Shown here piece after piece: positions 9,574 through 18,194 of a stretch of 64,000 bases of DNA. A program made the translations under genes and the position numbers. Origin of the DNA: Bacteroidota bacterium (GTDB lineage Bacteria; Bacteroidota; Bacteroidia; Chitinophagales; Chitinophagaceae); NCBI GenBank assembly GCA_018266555.1, contig JAFEAF010000019.1, positions 214,645-278,644 on the forward strand, in the 5' to 3' direction. Positions within the stretch are counted from its first letter, which is position 1. Each line of letters starts with the position of its first letter. Below the pieces are notes generated by a model. The model saw nothing but the letters and a program-made list of their open reading frames with translations. It was not told the origin of the DNA and did no database searches.

Positions 9574-10269
9574 TTAGTCCAGAATTTTATTTTCAAGTCC
9601 ATGGGTTACTTCTTCCGGGTGATTCATCTGGCTCACAGGATCTTTTTTTCGAAGTATCCGTATCAGTTGAATAATTGCTGTCACCGCAAAAATACCACCG
9701 ATGATCCAACTCAGTATATGCTGATTGGCGTTAAGTTTATCAACCATGAGTCGCCCACCAAAAATAAAAACACAATTTCCGGTAAAAGTACCTAAGCCTA
9801 TTCCAATGATATAAAAATTATAATGGCTATTCCTGGGCAACAATATTTTTTTGGTAAAAAGTACTGTACTCCATCCAAACCAAAATGGGATTTGAACCGG
9901 GTTTAATGCAGACATTACAACCCCAAGGAAAAATTTAGGCAGCGTGCTGCTTAACACAATATTCTTTCCGGCCGAGGGATGCATTGCAGCATAAAAACTG
10001 GAAGCGGCCAATGCTACAACAATAAAAAAAGTAATCCATTCAAGCGTTTTTAAAATTTTATCCTGTTTCCTTATCCAATCTACTGCAACTAAAGATACCC
10101 GTACATAAATGATTTCTACAAGTAAAGAGCCTAAAGAAAATAACATTGCCTGCGTAATGCCGGATAAAATTGAGATTTGCATGGCTGCTACATTCAAAGT
10201 TCCTAATGGAAGTGAGCCGACAAAGCTGACCAGCATTCCAACAAAAAATATACGAATGATCGCAGGCAT
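9574..10269 (-). CDS. LysE-family amino-acid exporter
   Basis: A 231-residue membrane protein with six predicted helices. The N-terminal PLGTLNVAAMQI and the ALNPVQIPFWFGW segment in helix 4 match the two conserved Pro/Asn motifs of LysE/RhtB exporters. The cargo is probably an amino acid or related metabolite, but this cannot be narrowed. Next to a Crp/Fnr regulator, which may control it. Confidence 0.85.
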   Translation of the reverse strand: MPAIIRIFFVGMLVSFVGSLPLGTLNVAAMQISILSGITQAMLFSLGSLLVEIIYVRVSLVAVDWIRKQDKILKTLEWITFFIVVALAASSFYAAMHPSAGKNIVLSSTLPKFFLGVVMSALNPVQIPFWFGWSTVLFTKKILLPRNSHYNFYIIGIGLGTFTGNCVFIFGGRLMVDKLNANQHILSWIIGGIFAVTAIIQLIRILRKKDPVSQMNHPEEVTHGLENKILD

Positions 10270-10328
10270 ATCCGACGAAAATACGAAATAAGGAGATTGA
10301 AATCACAGGAGTGAAAACAAGATTTGAA

Positions 10329-11030
10329 TTAAGAAACGACAACCAGTTGCTGCAGTTTTTTTACATCAGGTATCAGGATTTTTTTCCGGCTAATTTTAAT
10401 CAGCCCTTCTTCTTCCAATTGATTGATGAATGTTGTGGCTGTCTGCCGTGAGCTTCCAATCAATTTACCGATATCATCATGCGTCATAAAATTGTCGAGT
10501 GTCCATGCAGGGCTGCTTCCGTCATATCCATCCATGACGGCAAGCTGATAAAAAAAAGCAATCAGCCGGGATCGTACATCTTTATGAAGCATGGATAGTA
10601 ACCGGAATTCTGCACGACGCAATTTTTCTCCCACCTGTTTGCTGTATTTAATTGCAAGGTCCGGATTCTTTTTAAGCAATTTTTCAAAATCTTCAATGGA
10701 AAAAGCACAAAGGCTTACATCTTTTTTATAAGCCCTGGCAAACTCCCCGTTCAGGTTATTCCGTTCAAGGGAAAACTGCCCGAATAGTTCCCCTTCTTTT
10801 ATGATCTCTTTGATGATTTCGTTTCCCGATTCATCAATGTAACCGATTTTAATATACCCGTCTTTTAAAAAATAAAGCTTGTTCAGATGGTGTGAGTCAA
10901 AATAAATATATTCCCCTTTTTTTGCTTCTAAAAAATGATGAGCTATATCTAATGCCTCATATTCTTCATCGCTCAGGTGACACCAAAGGTCGTAGTTACG
11001 AATCAGCAAAAACTTATCCTCCCTGTTCAT
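10329..11030 (-). CDS. Crp/Fnr-family transcription regulator
   Basis: A 233-residue regulator. Residues 20-140 are a cyclic-nucleotide-binding-type beta barrel; there is no strict cAMP signature (the RxS of Crp is not seen) and no cysteine cluster for an Fnr iron-sulfur site. Residues 165-230 are the winged HTH with DDIGKLIGSSRQTATTFINQLEEEGLI as the recognition region. The ligand is unknown; targets may include the LysE gene 60 bp downstream. The window also holds an adenylate cyclase, but a link is speculative. Confidence 0.9.
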   Translation of the reverse strand: MNREDKFLLIRNYDLWCHLSDEEYEALDIAHHFLEAKKGEYIYFDSHHLNKLYFLKDGYIKIGYIDESGNEIIKEIIKEGELFGQFSLERNNLNGEFARAYKKDVSLCAFSIEDFEKLLKKNPDLAIKYSKQVGEKLRRAEFRLLSMLHKDVRSRLIAFFYQLAVMDGYDGSSPAWTLDNFMTHDDIGKLIGSSRQTATTFINQLEEEGLIKISRKKILIPDVKKLQQLVVVS

Positions 11031-11073
11031 AAATCGTTATTAAAAAATAAAATTACTGAATCATCATTTATCG

Positions 11074-12120
11074 TTAATCAAACTTTTCCAGCATTTTAAA
11101 GTGTCTTCTTGCCTGACGTAAAAAATTTCTCCCTTTGGAATAAGGCCAGTATGGTGTACCATTCCGGTGATTGTATTTGCTTATCTCGTACAAAGCTTTC
11201 CAATGTCTTAAAATTTCTTTATAGGCTTTCCAAATACTCAGGTTAGCATCATAAATATGGTTGGGCTCTGCACCGCTTCCGTTAAATTCCAGAATGCTGT
11301 AATTTTTTCCTGCCTTCAGGTCTTCAATTGATTGACATTTGATATCATAACGGCCATAATAGAATTTATCAGTATAATGGCTCAACCCGTCAAATACCTG
11401 TAATAGTTTTTCATCGATTTCATCATGAAGATTTATAAATCTGGCACCCCGGTTATGATTACCGGCATACGATAAATAAAAATGCTGGCCTTCGGGCAAA
11501 ATACGATCCAGCCGATGTTCATGGCGGTGTTTCATTTCTTCCAATCTGAATCTGGCTCGTGGATGTTTTAAAATCAATTCCCATAAACTACTTTTACCAT
11601 CGCCATACACTTCCAGCAATTCTTTTTTAATAAATCCGCTTATGGTGCCTTTCATCTCAGCCGGGTGCCTGTAATAAAATACACTTACCTCCACAGGCAT
11701 CTCAACCAGGTCCTGAACAATATATTCTACAGGTATGCGGCTATGGTATTTTTGAAACTGGTCTTCGTTTTCGATTTTTCTAAATAATATCCCTTTCATC
11801 CCAACATCCGGCTTGACAATAAACGGATAACTGAAAGCATGTTCTTCGAATACTTTTTTTTTCACTTGATCAAATGGAAGGTCATGAAGTATGTAAATAG
11901 TTTTTGGAAATGAATCGGGGGGCAATTGCTCATACATTTCCCTTTTGCTTTCTCCTTCAAACCCGCCAAATGTAATGGTAGGATTGGACGAACTGAAAAA
12001 CCAAACTGACCTGCTCTTTATGCAATACCATATCCAGACAAAGCCAATAGGGAAATAAAGCACATAAAAATTCCAGAGTTCCCAGTGTGACAGTTTTTGA
12101 AAAAATTTTTTTAATCGCAT
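11074..12120 (-). CDS. ATP-grasp enzyme, D-Ala-D-Ala-ligase-like, membrane-associated
   Basis: A 348-residue protein with an N-terminal hydrophobic segment (about residues 15-35) and an ATP-grasp fold. FIVKPDVGMKG resembles the ATP-binding lysine strand, EYIVQDLVEMPVEVSVF the second strand, and YYGRYDIKCQ with ILEFNGSGAEPNHIYD the metal- and ATP-binding end. Such enzymes join a carboxylate to an amine. The substrate is unknown. A shadow start at 12163 in another frame is not the gene. Confidence 0.78.
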   Translation of the reverse strand: MRLKKFFQKLSHWELWNFYVLYFPIGFVWIWYCIKSRSVWFFSSSNPTITFGGFEGESKREMYEQLPPDSFPKTIYILHDLPFDQVKKKVFEEHAFSYPFIVKPDVGMKGILFRKIENEDQFQKYHSRIPVEYIVQDLVEMPVEVSVFYYRHPAEMKGTISGFIKKELLEVYGDGKSSLWELILKHPRARFRLEEMKHRHEHRLDRILPEGQHFYLSYAGNHNRGARFINLHDEIDEKLLQVFDGLSHYTDKFYYGRYDIKCQSIEDLKAGKNYSILEFNGSGAEPNHIYDANLSIWKAYKEILRHWKALYEISKYNHRNGTPYWPYSKGRNFLRQARRHFKMLEKFD

Positions 12121-12187
12121 GGCGGCTAAACAAAAATAAATATTGCATTTGTTTTTTTGGCAATAAATAAGAAAGGAATTATATTTA

Positions 12188-12709
12188 ATTAAAATCTATA
12201 CGATCATTCAAAAAGTATTTCTTATACTTATTGCAATTATCGGATTAAGCTCCATCACATTTTCCGCAAATACTTCAAAGATCCTTCAGGGAAATATGGG
12301 ATCATTGCCCGGCAACGAAATAATAAACAGGATAGCATCACTAAAACTAAAGGATTTTCAAAAACTATCCCGCAGAAAATTCACTTTAAAAGAAAAACTT
12401 GGATTCCTTATACTAAAGCATAGGTTGAAACACCAGGCAAATGAAAATAAAAAACCGGGAAATACAGCATTCATGCTGGCTTTGATCGGGCTGGGGTTAT
12501 TGGTGCTTGGTTTATTTGTTCCTTATATAATACTGGGATCTATTGTTGCTGCAATCCTTGCTATTGCATTGGGCTCATCAGCTTACAAGAAAGACCATTC
12601 AGACCGTAAAGCCCACGCCGCAAAAATAATCGGGTGGTTAACTCTTGCAATCACAGTATTATTTCTGATTATTGCAGCTATAATAATTGCTACCTGGTCC
12701 TGGTTCTGA
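12188..12709 (+). CDS. Exported membrane protein, probable ATT start codon
   Basis: The first ATG (12296) would give 137 residues without a signal peptide. Upstream in the same frame the sequence is open back to 12167 and encodes a clear signal peptide (IYTIIQKVFLILIAIIGL, then SSITFSAN). No ATG, GTG or TTG exists in that stretch; ATT at 12188, followed by AAA, gives a natural MKIYTIIQ start and has an AAAGGA about 9 nt upstream. The mature part has a basic amphipathic segment and two hydrophobic helices with an ALIGLGLLVLGLF motif, as in small Bacteroidota DUF4190-like proteins. The function is unknown. The ATT start is inference; the conservative model starts at 12296. Confidence 0.6.
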   Translation: MKIYTIIQKVFLILIAIIGLSSITFSANTSKILQGNMGSLPGNEIINRIASLKLKDFQKLSRRKFTLKEKLGFLILKHRLKHQANENKKPGNTAFMLALIGLGLLVLGLFVPYIILGSIVAAILAIALGSSAYKKDHSDRKAHAAKIIGWLTLAITVLFLIIAAIIIATWSWF

Positions 12710-12740
12710 CAGAAACATGTTATAAATAAAGGTCATTCCC

Positions 12741-12748
12741 TATTTTTG
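12741..12748 (+). promoter_or_regulatory. -7 box (TATTTTTG) before the Fe-S protein gene
   Basis: TATTTTTG matches TAnnTTTG and lies 16 nt before the ATG, so the leader would be very short. The -33 element was not recognisable. Confidence 0.4.
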
Positions 12749-12764
12749 CTATTAAATTTTATTC

Positions 12765-13550
12765 ATGCTGATGAAAGTAAAAACAGCAGCAGAAATTTTT
12801 GCGGCAGGTGATAATCTCGATATACTTTTTTGGGTGGGTTGCGCAGGCAGTTTTGATCCAAAAGCTCAAAGCACCACCCGTGCCTTTGCAACCATTCTTG
12901 ATATTGTAGGTATCAAATATGCAATACTGGGCAAAGAAGAAATGTGTACCGGCGACCCAGCCCGTCGTGCCGGCAATGAATTTCTTTTTCAGATGATGGC
13001 TTATCAGAATATTCAGACCCTGAACAATTATGGTATTAAAAAAATTGTAACTACCTGCCCTCATTGTTTCAATATCCTGAAAAATGAATATCCGGAATTA
13101 GGTGGTAATTATGAAGTCATTCATCACACTGTCTTTCTTCAACAATTGATTGATGAAGGAAAAATAAAACTCAAAGAAGGTGGCTCTTTCAAGGGAAAAC
13201 GAATCACTTATCATGATAGTTGCTACCTGGGAAGAGCTAATAATATTTATGAAGCTCCCAGGAAAGTGCTGGAAGCGCTGGACGCTGAACTGGTCGAGAT
13301 GAAAAGTTGCCAAAGCAAAGGCTTATGTTGTGGAGCCGGCGGTGCTCAAATGTGGAAAGAAGAAGAAAAAGGGGATACCCGAATCAATATTAAAAGAACC
13401 CATGAGGCGCTCGATACTAAAGCCGGTATCATAGCAGCTGCATGTCCTTATTGCAATATCATGCTTACTGATGGAGTGAAAAATGCGGAAAAAGAAGACA
13501 CTGTAAAAGTGATGGATATTGCAGAATTAATTGCCGAATCCCTTAAGTAA
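12765..13550 (+). CDS. (Fe-S)-binding protein with two CCG domains
   Basis: A 261-residue soluble protein of the heterodisulfide-reductase HdrD/LutA type. It has the first cysteine-rich domain (WVGCAGSFD with TTCPHCFNIL about 80 residues on) and the second (HDSCYLGR with SKGLCCGAGGAQ). CCG domains bind a noncubane [4Fe-4S] cluster or zinc and pass electrons between a flavoprotein partner and a disulfide or quinone. In Bacteroidota the gene usually sits beside a longer Fe-S partner; that partner is not in this window. Confidence 0.88.
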   Translation: MLMKVKTAAEIFAAGDNLDILFWVGCAGSFDPKAQSTTRAFATILDIVGIKYAILGKEEMCTGDPARRAGNEFLFQMMAYQNIQTLNNYGIKKIVTTCPHCFNILKNEYPELGGNYEVIHHTVFLQQLIDEGKIKLKEGGSFKGKRITYHDSCYLGRANNIYEAPRKVLEALDAELVEMKSCQSKGLCCGAGGAQMWKEEEKGDTRINIKRTHEALDTKAGIIAAACPYCNIMLTDGVKNAEKEDTVKVMDIAELIAESLK

Positions 13551-13612
13551 TACTTTTGCTTTAAGAAGCCATTCATTTACCGGTATAAAAATTTTATTAC
13601 CGTTTTGTATTG

Positions 13613-13620
13613 TAATTTTG
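13613..13620 (+). promoter_or_regulatory. -7 box (TAATTTTG) directly before a start codon
   Basis: TAATTTTG matches TAnnTTTG and ends 4 nt before the ATG at 13625. If it works as a promoter, transcription would start at or inside the start codon (leaderless mRNA). The alternative is chance in AT-rich DNA. Confidence 0.35.
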
Positions 13621-13624
13621 CAGC

Positions 13625-14143
13625 ATGAATCTGGAATACAAATATCTTCTTAACAGTCATTTTCACCCCGACTCAAAAGTTTGGATTTACCAGGGCAGCC
13701 GTTTGTTCACCATGGCTGAAGCCCTGGAGATTGAATACATGCTGCAGGAATTTATAAAGCAATGGAAAAGTCATGGTGACCCGGTAAATGGTGCTGCTTA
13801 TCTTTTTTTTGGCCAATTTATTATCCTGATGGCAGATGAGACCACTTCCGGAATCTGCGGGCGAAGCAGGGATGAATCCATGCGTATGATAAAAGAAATA
13901 GAGCAACGGTTTTCAGTAAACTTATTTGACCGAACCACTTTCGCTTTCTTCTTAAAAGATAAAGTACAATTATTACCGATGAGTCAACTTCAATACGCAA
14001 CGGATAATGACTTCATCAATGGAGATACACTATATTTTAATAACCTGGTAGAGACAAAAAAAGAATTAGAGAATAACTGGATCATTCCGATAAAAGAAAG
14101 CTGGCTCAACAGGAAAATTTCTTTAAAAGCCCCTGTTTTGTAA
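13625..14143 (+). CDS. Conserved protein of unknown function
   Basis: A 172-residue soluble protein of a type widespread in Bacteroidota and often labelled ABC transporter ATPase; no Walker A or B motif can be seen, so that label should not be used. Recognisable segments are VWIYQGSRLFTMAEA, ETTSGICGRSRDESMRMIKEIE and FDRTTFAFF. It follows the Fe-S gene at 74 bp. Confidence 0.7.
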   Translation: MNLEYKYLLNSHFHPDSKVWIYQGSRLFTMAEALEIEYMLQEFIKQWKSHGDPVNGAAYLFFGQFIILMADETTSGICGRSRDESMRMIKEIEQRFSVNLFDRTTFAFFLKDKVQLLPMSQLQYATDNDFINGDTLYFNNLVETKKELENNWIIPIKESWLNRKISLKAPVL

Positions 14144-14172
14144 ATTGTATTTTTAAAACTTAAGCAACACCG

Positions 14173-14199
14173 TGGTTGTCCGCCGTTTGGCGGATACCA
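14173..14199. repeat. GC-rich hairpin upstream of tRNA-Gly
   Basis: A perfect TCCGCC/GGCGGA stem with a GTTT loop (14179-14194), extended by an outer TGGT/ACCA pair, stands out in this AT-rich spacer 44 bp before the tRNA. It resembles the TCCCGCC-GA-GGCGGGA hairpin in the GIY-YIG element at tRNA-Pro (40338-40353). It could be a rho-independent stop without a T-run, or a remnant of the same kind of element. Confidence 0.55.
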
Positions 14200-14242
14200 A
14201 GTTAAAGGTTCAGGTTTCAGTTCTTTATATAAAAATAAATAA

Positions 14243-14317
14243 GCGGCAGTAGCTCAGTGGTAGAGCTTCAGTTTCCCAAACTGAAGGTCGTGGGTTCGAT
14301 TCCCATTTGCCGCTCCA
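14243..14317 (+). tRNA. tRNA-Gly (anticodon CCC), CCA encoded
   Basis: A full cloverleaf can be drawn: acceptor GCGGCAG with TTGCCGC, D arm AGCTCAGTGGTAGAGC, anticodon stem TCAGT/ACTGA with loop TTCCCAA (anticodon CCC), T arm with GTTCGAT, discriminator T and an encoded CCA. It is on the plus strand between two unrelated genes. Confidence 0.95.
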
Positions 14318-14340
14318 GTCTTCATACCCGGAGAATTTTA

Positions 14341-14736
14341 TTATACAAAAATCAATAACAGCGAAGCGACCACATTTATAAAATATCCATAACCCAAAAC
14401 ACTAAACCAGCTTCTTAATTCTTCTTCTCCCCCACCCTGTGATTTTACTCCAACTATGAACAATGCAGTTAAAATAGCAGTCACCAGGAATGGTAACAGC
14501 CGTAAAATGAAATTGGCTGACTGCCCGGTGATGGACCGAATCAATACAAACAAAGCAAATAATGGGATCAACAAAAAGGAATAACGAACAATGGTTGCAG
14601 ACATTTCTTCACCCGGGGTCTTTGACATTACAACATCAAGTCCGCTACCACCACCAAATTTAAACCAGGGAAGAAAAAATGCAATAATAATCAGAACACT
14701 TAAAATTGTGCGGAAGACAGTTTTGTTTGAGTTCAT
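14341..14736 (-). CDS. Small integral membrane protein
   Basis: A 131-residue protein with four hydrophobic segments (about 9-24, 47-65, 77-95 and 113-131), a Gly-rich first loop KFGGGSGLD and a charged GGGEEELRSW turn. No family recognised. It is convergent with the tRNA-Gly gene and divergent from miaB. Confidence 0.65.
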   Translation of the reverse strand: MNSNKTVFRTILSVLIIIAFFLPWFKFGGGSGLDVVMSKTPGEEMSATIVRYSFLLIPLFALFVLIRSITGQSANFILRLLPFLVTAILTALFIVGVKSQGGGEEELRSWFSVLGYGYFINVVASLLLIFV

Positions 14737-14831
14737 AAAGTTAGTTTTCAGAAAAATACAGCTTATTTTTTAGTTGAAAAAAAAATGTCTCTTATTAACA
14801 CTGTCATCCTGTCACAAGCCGTTGCTTTTCT

Positions 14832-14839
14832 TATCTTTG
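14832..14839 (+). promoter_or_regulatory. -7 box (TATCTTTG) for miaB
   Basis: An exact TAnnTTTG match 17 nt before the miaB ATG, identical to the box in front of the thiolase gene. This gives a leader of about 10 nt. The -33 motif is not clear. Confidence 0.5.
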
Positions 14840-14856
14840 CGGTTCAATTTTTTTGA

Positions 14857-16308
14857 ATGCTTGATTACGTGGCAGATAAATTACCAGGACACAACCAGGA
14901 CATTCATAATGAAGCCCGGCAAGGGGAGGCATATGCTCCTTTTGCAAATGATCCGAATACCTATTCCAAAAAATTTTACATAGAAAGTTATGGATGCCAG
15001 ATGAATTTTGCCGACAGTGAAATTGTAGCTTCCATTTTAAACCAGGAAGGGTTTGGCGCCACCCGTCATTACGAAAATGCTGATCTTATTTTGGTAAACA
15101 CTTGTTCTATCCGTGAAAAAGCAGAACAAACAATTCGAAAAAGGCTTACCGAATTTAAAAAAATAAAAGATAAAAAGCCGGGCGTTTTAGTGGGGGTTCT
15201 TGGGTGCATGGCAGAACGGCTGAAGTCAAAATTTTTAGAAGAAGAAAAATTAGTTGATCTCGTCGTAGGACCGGATGCATACAGAACATTGCCTGCCCTG
15301 GTAGATGGAGCCGAAGGTGGTCAAAAAGCAGTAAATGTTTTATTAAGCCGTGAAGAAACATATGCGGATATATCACCTGTCCGTTTAGACAGTAATGGAG
15401 TAACTGCTTTTGTAAGCATTATGCGTGGCTGCAATAATATGTGTTCTTTTTGTGTAGTTCCGTTTACCCGGGGAAGAGAAAGAAGCCGGGATGCGGAGTC
15501 AATAATTAAGGAGTGTAAAGATTTATATGATAAAGGATACAGGGAAGTAACCTTGTTAGGACAAAATGTAGATAGTTATTACCAGGCACCCCCGGCACCC
15601 CAAGATGGGATTGTGCGGACTGTCACATTTGCAAAACTGTTGGAGATGGTAGCACAGATTTCACCGTTGCTTAGAGTGCGCTTTTCTACTTCACATCCCA
15701 AAGATATTACGGATGATGTATTGCACACCATGGCGAAGTATGAAAATATCTGCAACTATATACATCTGCCTGTTCAAAGTGGTTCAACAAGAATTTTGCA
15801 ATTAATGAACCGTACCTACACAAGAGAATGGTATATGGGAAAAATAAATCGTATCCGTGAGTTGATCCCCGGATGTGGTATCAGCTCTGATATCATTACC
15901 GGGTTTTGTACAGAAACCGGAAATGACCACTCTGACACTTTGAGTATGATGGAGTATAGCAAATTTGACATGAGCTATATGTTTTTTTACAGCGAAAGAC
16001 CCGGTACTTTGGCACAAAAAAGATTTGAAGACGATGTGCCCGAAGAAATAAAGAAAAAAAGGTTGCTGGAAATTGTGGAACTGCAAAACAAATTATCCCT
16101 GGAAAGTAATAAAAGTGACATAGGGAAAACATTTAAAGTGCTGATAGAAGGCAATAGCAAGCGAAGCGACAAAGACTGGATGGGAAGAAATTCACAAAAT
16201 AAAGTGATCGTATTCCCAAAAGAAAACTATGAATTAAAAAAAGGGCAATATGTAATGGTGCAGGTGCATGATTGCACCCAGGCGACATTAATCGGGAAAA
16301 TGGTTTAA
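14857..16308 (+). CDS. miaB: tRNA-2-methylthio-N6-dimethylallyladenosine synthase
   Basis: Radical-SAM methylthiotransferase acting on A37 of UNN-reading tRNAs. The 483 residues comprise an N-terminal MTTase domain ([16 protein letters not shown], then [14 protein letters not shown] and [10 protein letters not shown] carrying the three cluster cysteines), the radical-SAM CxxxCxxC in [19 protein letters not shown], and a C-terminal TRAM domain (about 420-483, [19 protein letters not shown]). The extended N-terminus of about 40 residues before the MTTase domain is common in Bacteroidota. The tRNA-Gly gene lies 540 bp upstream. Confidence 0.96.
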   Translation: MLDYVADKLPGHNQDIHNEARQGEAYAPFANDPNTYSKKFYIESYGCQMNFADSEIVASILNQEGFGATRHYENADLILVNTCSIREKAEQTIRKRLTEFKKIKDKKPGVLVGVLGCMAERLKSKFLEEEKLVDLVVGPDAYRTLPALVDGAEGGQKAVNVLLSREETYADISPVRLDSNGVTAFVSIMRGCNNMCSFCVVPFTRGRERSRDAESIIKECKDLYDKGYREVTLLGQNVDSYYQAPPAPQDGIVRTVTFAKLLEMVAQISPLLRVRFSTSHPKDITDDVLHTMAKYENICNYIHLPVQSGSTRILQLMNRTYTREWYMGKINRIRELIPGCGISSDIITGFCTETGNDHSDTLSMMEYSKFDMSYMFFYSERPGTLAQKRFEDDVPEEIKKKRLLEIVELQNKLSLESNKSDIGKTFKVLIEGNSKRSDKDWMGRNSQNKVIVFPKENYELKKGQYVMVQVHDCTQATLIGKMV

Positions 16309-16310
16309 TA

Positions 16311-16381
16311 CAAAGTCAAAATTAAAAATTCAAAACATATTCAGAACACTGATCCATTTTGAATTTTTACTTTTAAATTAT
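16311..16381. repeat. 7-nt-word hairpin between miaB and the sigma-54 activator
   Basis: AAAATTAAAAATTCAAAA (16318-16335) pairs with 16357-16374 at 17 of 18 positions around a 21-nt loop. Both arms read in 7-nt steps (for example AAATTAA, AAATTCA; TTTTGAA, TTTTTAC). It begins 3 nt after the miaB stop and ends before the next ATG, as in the other word-repeat hairpins of this window. Confidence 0.65.
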
Positions 16382-16386
16382 TAAGA

Positions 16387-17628
16387 ATGGAACTTCAATC
16401 TATAAAAAATCGTTTTGGAATTATCGGCAATTCCCAGGCACTGAATTATGCCATCCAGGTGGCAGTGCAGGTTGCAGCCACAGATCTTACGGTTCTGATT
16501 ATGGGAGAAAGCGGTGTAGGTAAAGAAGCATTTTCTTTAATCATTCATTCGTTATCCTCCCGGAAACATAATTCATTCATCGCCGTGAATTGCGGCGCCA
16601 TTCCTGAAGGCACTATTGATTCCGAATTATTCGGTCATGAAAAAGGTTCATTCACCGGTGCAGTAGATTCACGGAAGGGATATTTTGAAACAGTAAATGG
16701 CGGAACAATATTCCTGGATGAAATTGGTGAATTACCTCATGGAACTCAGGCCAGGTTATTACGTGTGCTGGAGACCGGAGAATTTATCCGGGTGGGTTCA
16801 TCAAAAGTTCAAAAAACGGATGTACGGATTATTGCAGCATCGAATAAAGATTTGTTACAATTGGTGCAACAGGGAAAATTCCGTGAAGACCTTTATTATC
16901 GTTTAAGTACGGTGCCCATCCGGGTGCCTGCATTGCATGACCGTAAAGAAGATATTCATTTACTCTTTCGAAAATTTGCTTCAGACTTTGCCGATAAATA
17001 TAAAACGGCTTCGGTACAATTGGATGAAGAAGCAAAAAACATGTTAATAAATTATCCCTGGCCGGGTAATGTTCGGGAATTGAAGAACATTGCTGAGCAA
17101 ATTTCCGTTCTTTCACAAGATAAATTGGTGACCGCAAAAGAGCTGACTAAATTTTTACAGCCCTATTCGGGATCCAGGATGCCGGTATTGGCAGGAACGG
17201 GTAACAATTCGCAAGAATTCACCAATGAAAGAGAAATTCTTTACAAATTATTCTTCGATATGAAGAAAGATGTAAATGAATTGAAAAGAATGTTTCTTGA
17301 GGTGTTGCAAAATCCGGAGATGATGACACAAAACCAGTCTTTGATCAATGAATTGAAAGATCTGCGTAGTCATGAACAAGTGCAGCCCCTGATCGTTCAG
17401 CCTGCAACGCAACAGATGCAAGCAGTGCCCCTGACCATAGGAATGAACAACGGAATACAGGAGCATGAAGAAATAGAAGAAAGCCTGAATATACTGGATA
17501 AAGAAAGAGAACTGATCGTTAAAGCGTTAAAAAAACATAAGGGGAAAAGAAAAGATGCTGCTCTGGATCTCGGCATCAGTGAAAGAACTTTGTACCGCAA
17601 ACTCAAAGAATATAGCATTGAGGAGTGA
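16387..17628 (+). CDS. Sigma-54-dependent activator without receiver domain
   Basis: A 413-residue enhancer-binding protein. Residues 12-235 are the AAA+ domain: Walker A GESGVGKE, the sigma-54-contacting loop GSFTGA, Walker [12 protein letters not shown] and the arginine finger region [10 protein letters not shown]. Residues 370-413 are a Fis-type HTH ([19 protein letters not shown]). No N-terminal sensor or receiver is present, so activity must be controlled by level or by a partner. It is 31 bp upstream of the LptE-like gene and in line with secG and mltG, which suggests a role linked to the envelope. Confidence 0.93.
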   Translation: MELQSIKNRFGIIGNSQALNYAIQVAVQVAATDLTVLIMGESGVGKEAFSLIIHSLSSRKHNSFIAVNCGAIPEGTIDSELFGHEKGSFTGAVDSRKGYFETVNGGTIFLDEIGELPHGTQARLLRVLETGEFIRVGSSKVQKTDVRIIAASNKDLLQLVQQGKFREDLYYRLSTVPIRVPALHDRKEDIHLLFRKFASDFADKYKTASVQLDEEAKNMLINYPWPGNVRELKNIAEQISVLSQDKLVTAKELTKFLQPYSGSRMPVLAGTGNNSQEFTNEREILYKLFFDMKKDVNELKRMFLEVLQNPEMMTQNQSLINELKDLRSHEQVQPLIVQPATQQMQAVPLTIGMNNGIQEHEEIEESLNILDKERELIVKALKKHKGKRKDAALDLGISERTLYRKLKEYSIEE

Positions 17629-17659
17629 AGTGGGAAATTAAAGTAACTTGTTTCAGAAA

Positions 17660-18175
17660 ATGAAATTTGTAATTAAAATACTAAAATACCGGGCATTGCT
17701 GATGTTACTTTTTATTTTCATCAGCAGTTGTAACATTTACAAGTTTCATGATGTTTCAATACCTATAGATATAAAAACCGTTAAAGTAAATTACATTGAA
17801 AACAAAGCGCCTTATGTAAATCCTCAATTGAGCCCCAAGCTGACTGATAAATTACGGCAAAAGATAGTCAGTCAAACAAGGCTCACACAAACTAATGCGG
17901 ATAATGTGGACTGGGAAATCAGCGGATATGTAAATAATTATTCTTTCAGCACTTCAGCCATTTCAGGTCAACGGGAAGCGAATAACCGGTTGACTGTTGG
18001 CGTACATATAACTTTAAATGATCACAAACTCGAAAAAATAAGTGAGTACGACGTAAGCAGGAACTTTGAATTCCCTTCATCACAATCACTGGAACAAGCC
18101 GAAGCAAGCCTTAGTGATGAAATGATCCGTTCCCTGACGGATGATATCTTTAATAAAATTTTTTCTCAATGGTAA
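17660..18175 (+). CDS. lptE: LptE-family LPS-assembly lipoprotein
   Basis: Outer-membrane lipoprotein that plugs the LptD pore during LPS export. The lipobox is FISSC with C24 as lipid site. The mature part has the LptE-like FHDVSIPIDIKTVKVNYIENK start, a middle helix LTDKLRQKIVSQTRL and a late SLSDEMIRSLTDDIFNKIF helix. ATG at 17660 puts the hydrophobic region in place; a TTG 12 nt earlier adds only four residues. Family assignment is by overall pattern, typical of the short Bacteroidota version. Confidence 0.82.
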   Translation: MKFVIKILKYRALLMLLFIFISSCNIYKFHDVSIPIDIKTVKVNYIENKAPYVNPQLSPKLTDKLRQKIVSQTRLTQTNADNVDWEISGYVNNYSFSTSAISGQREANNRLTVGVHITLNDHKLEKISEYDVSRNFEFPSSQSLEQAEASLSDEMIRSLTDDIFNKIFSQW

Positions 18176-18194
18176 GCTATTCTAAATTGCAGCC

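Noticed and set aside
13625..14143. ABC transporter ATPase label for the 172-residue protein
   Set aside because: No Walker A, Walker B or signature motif is present.
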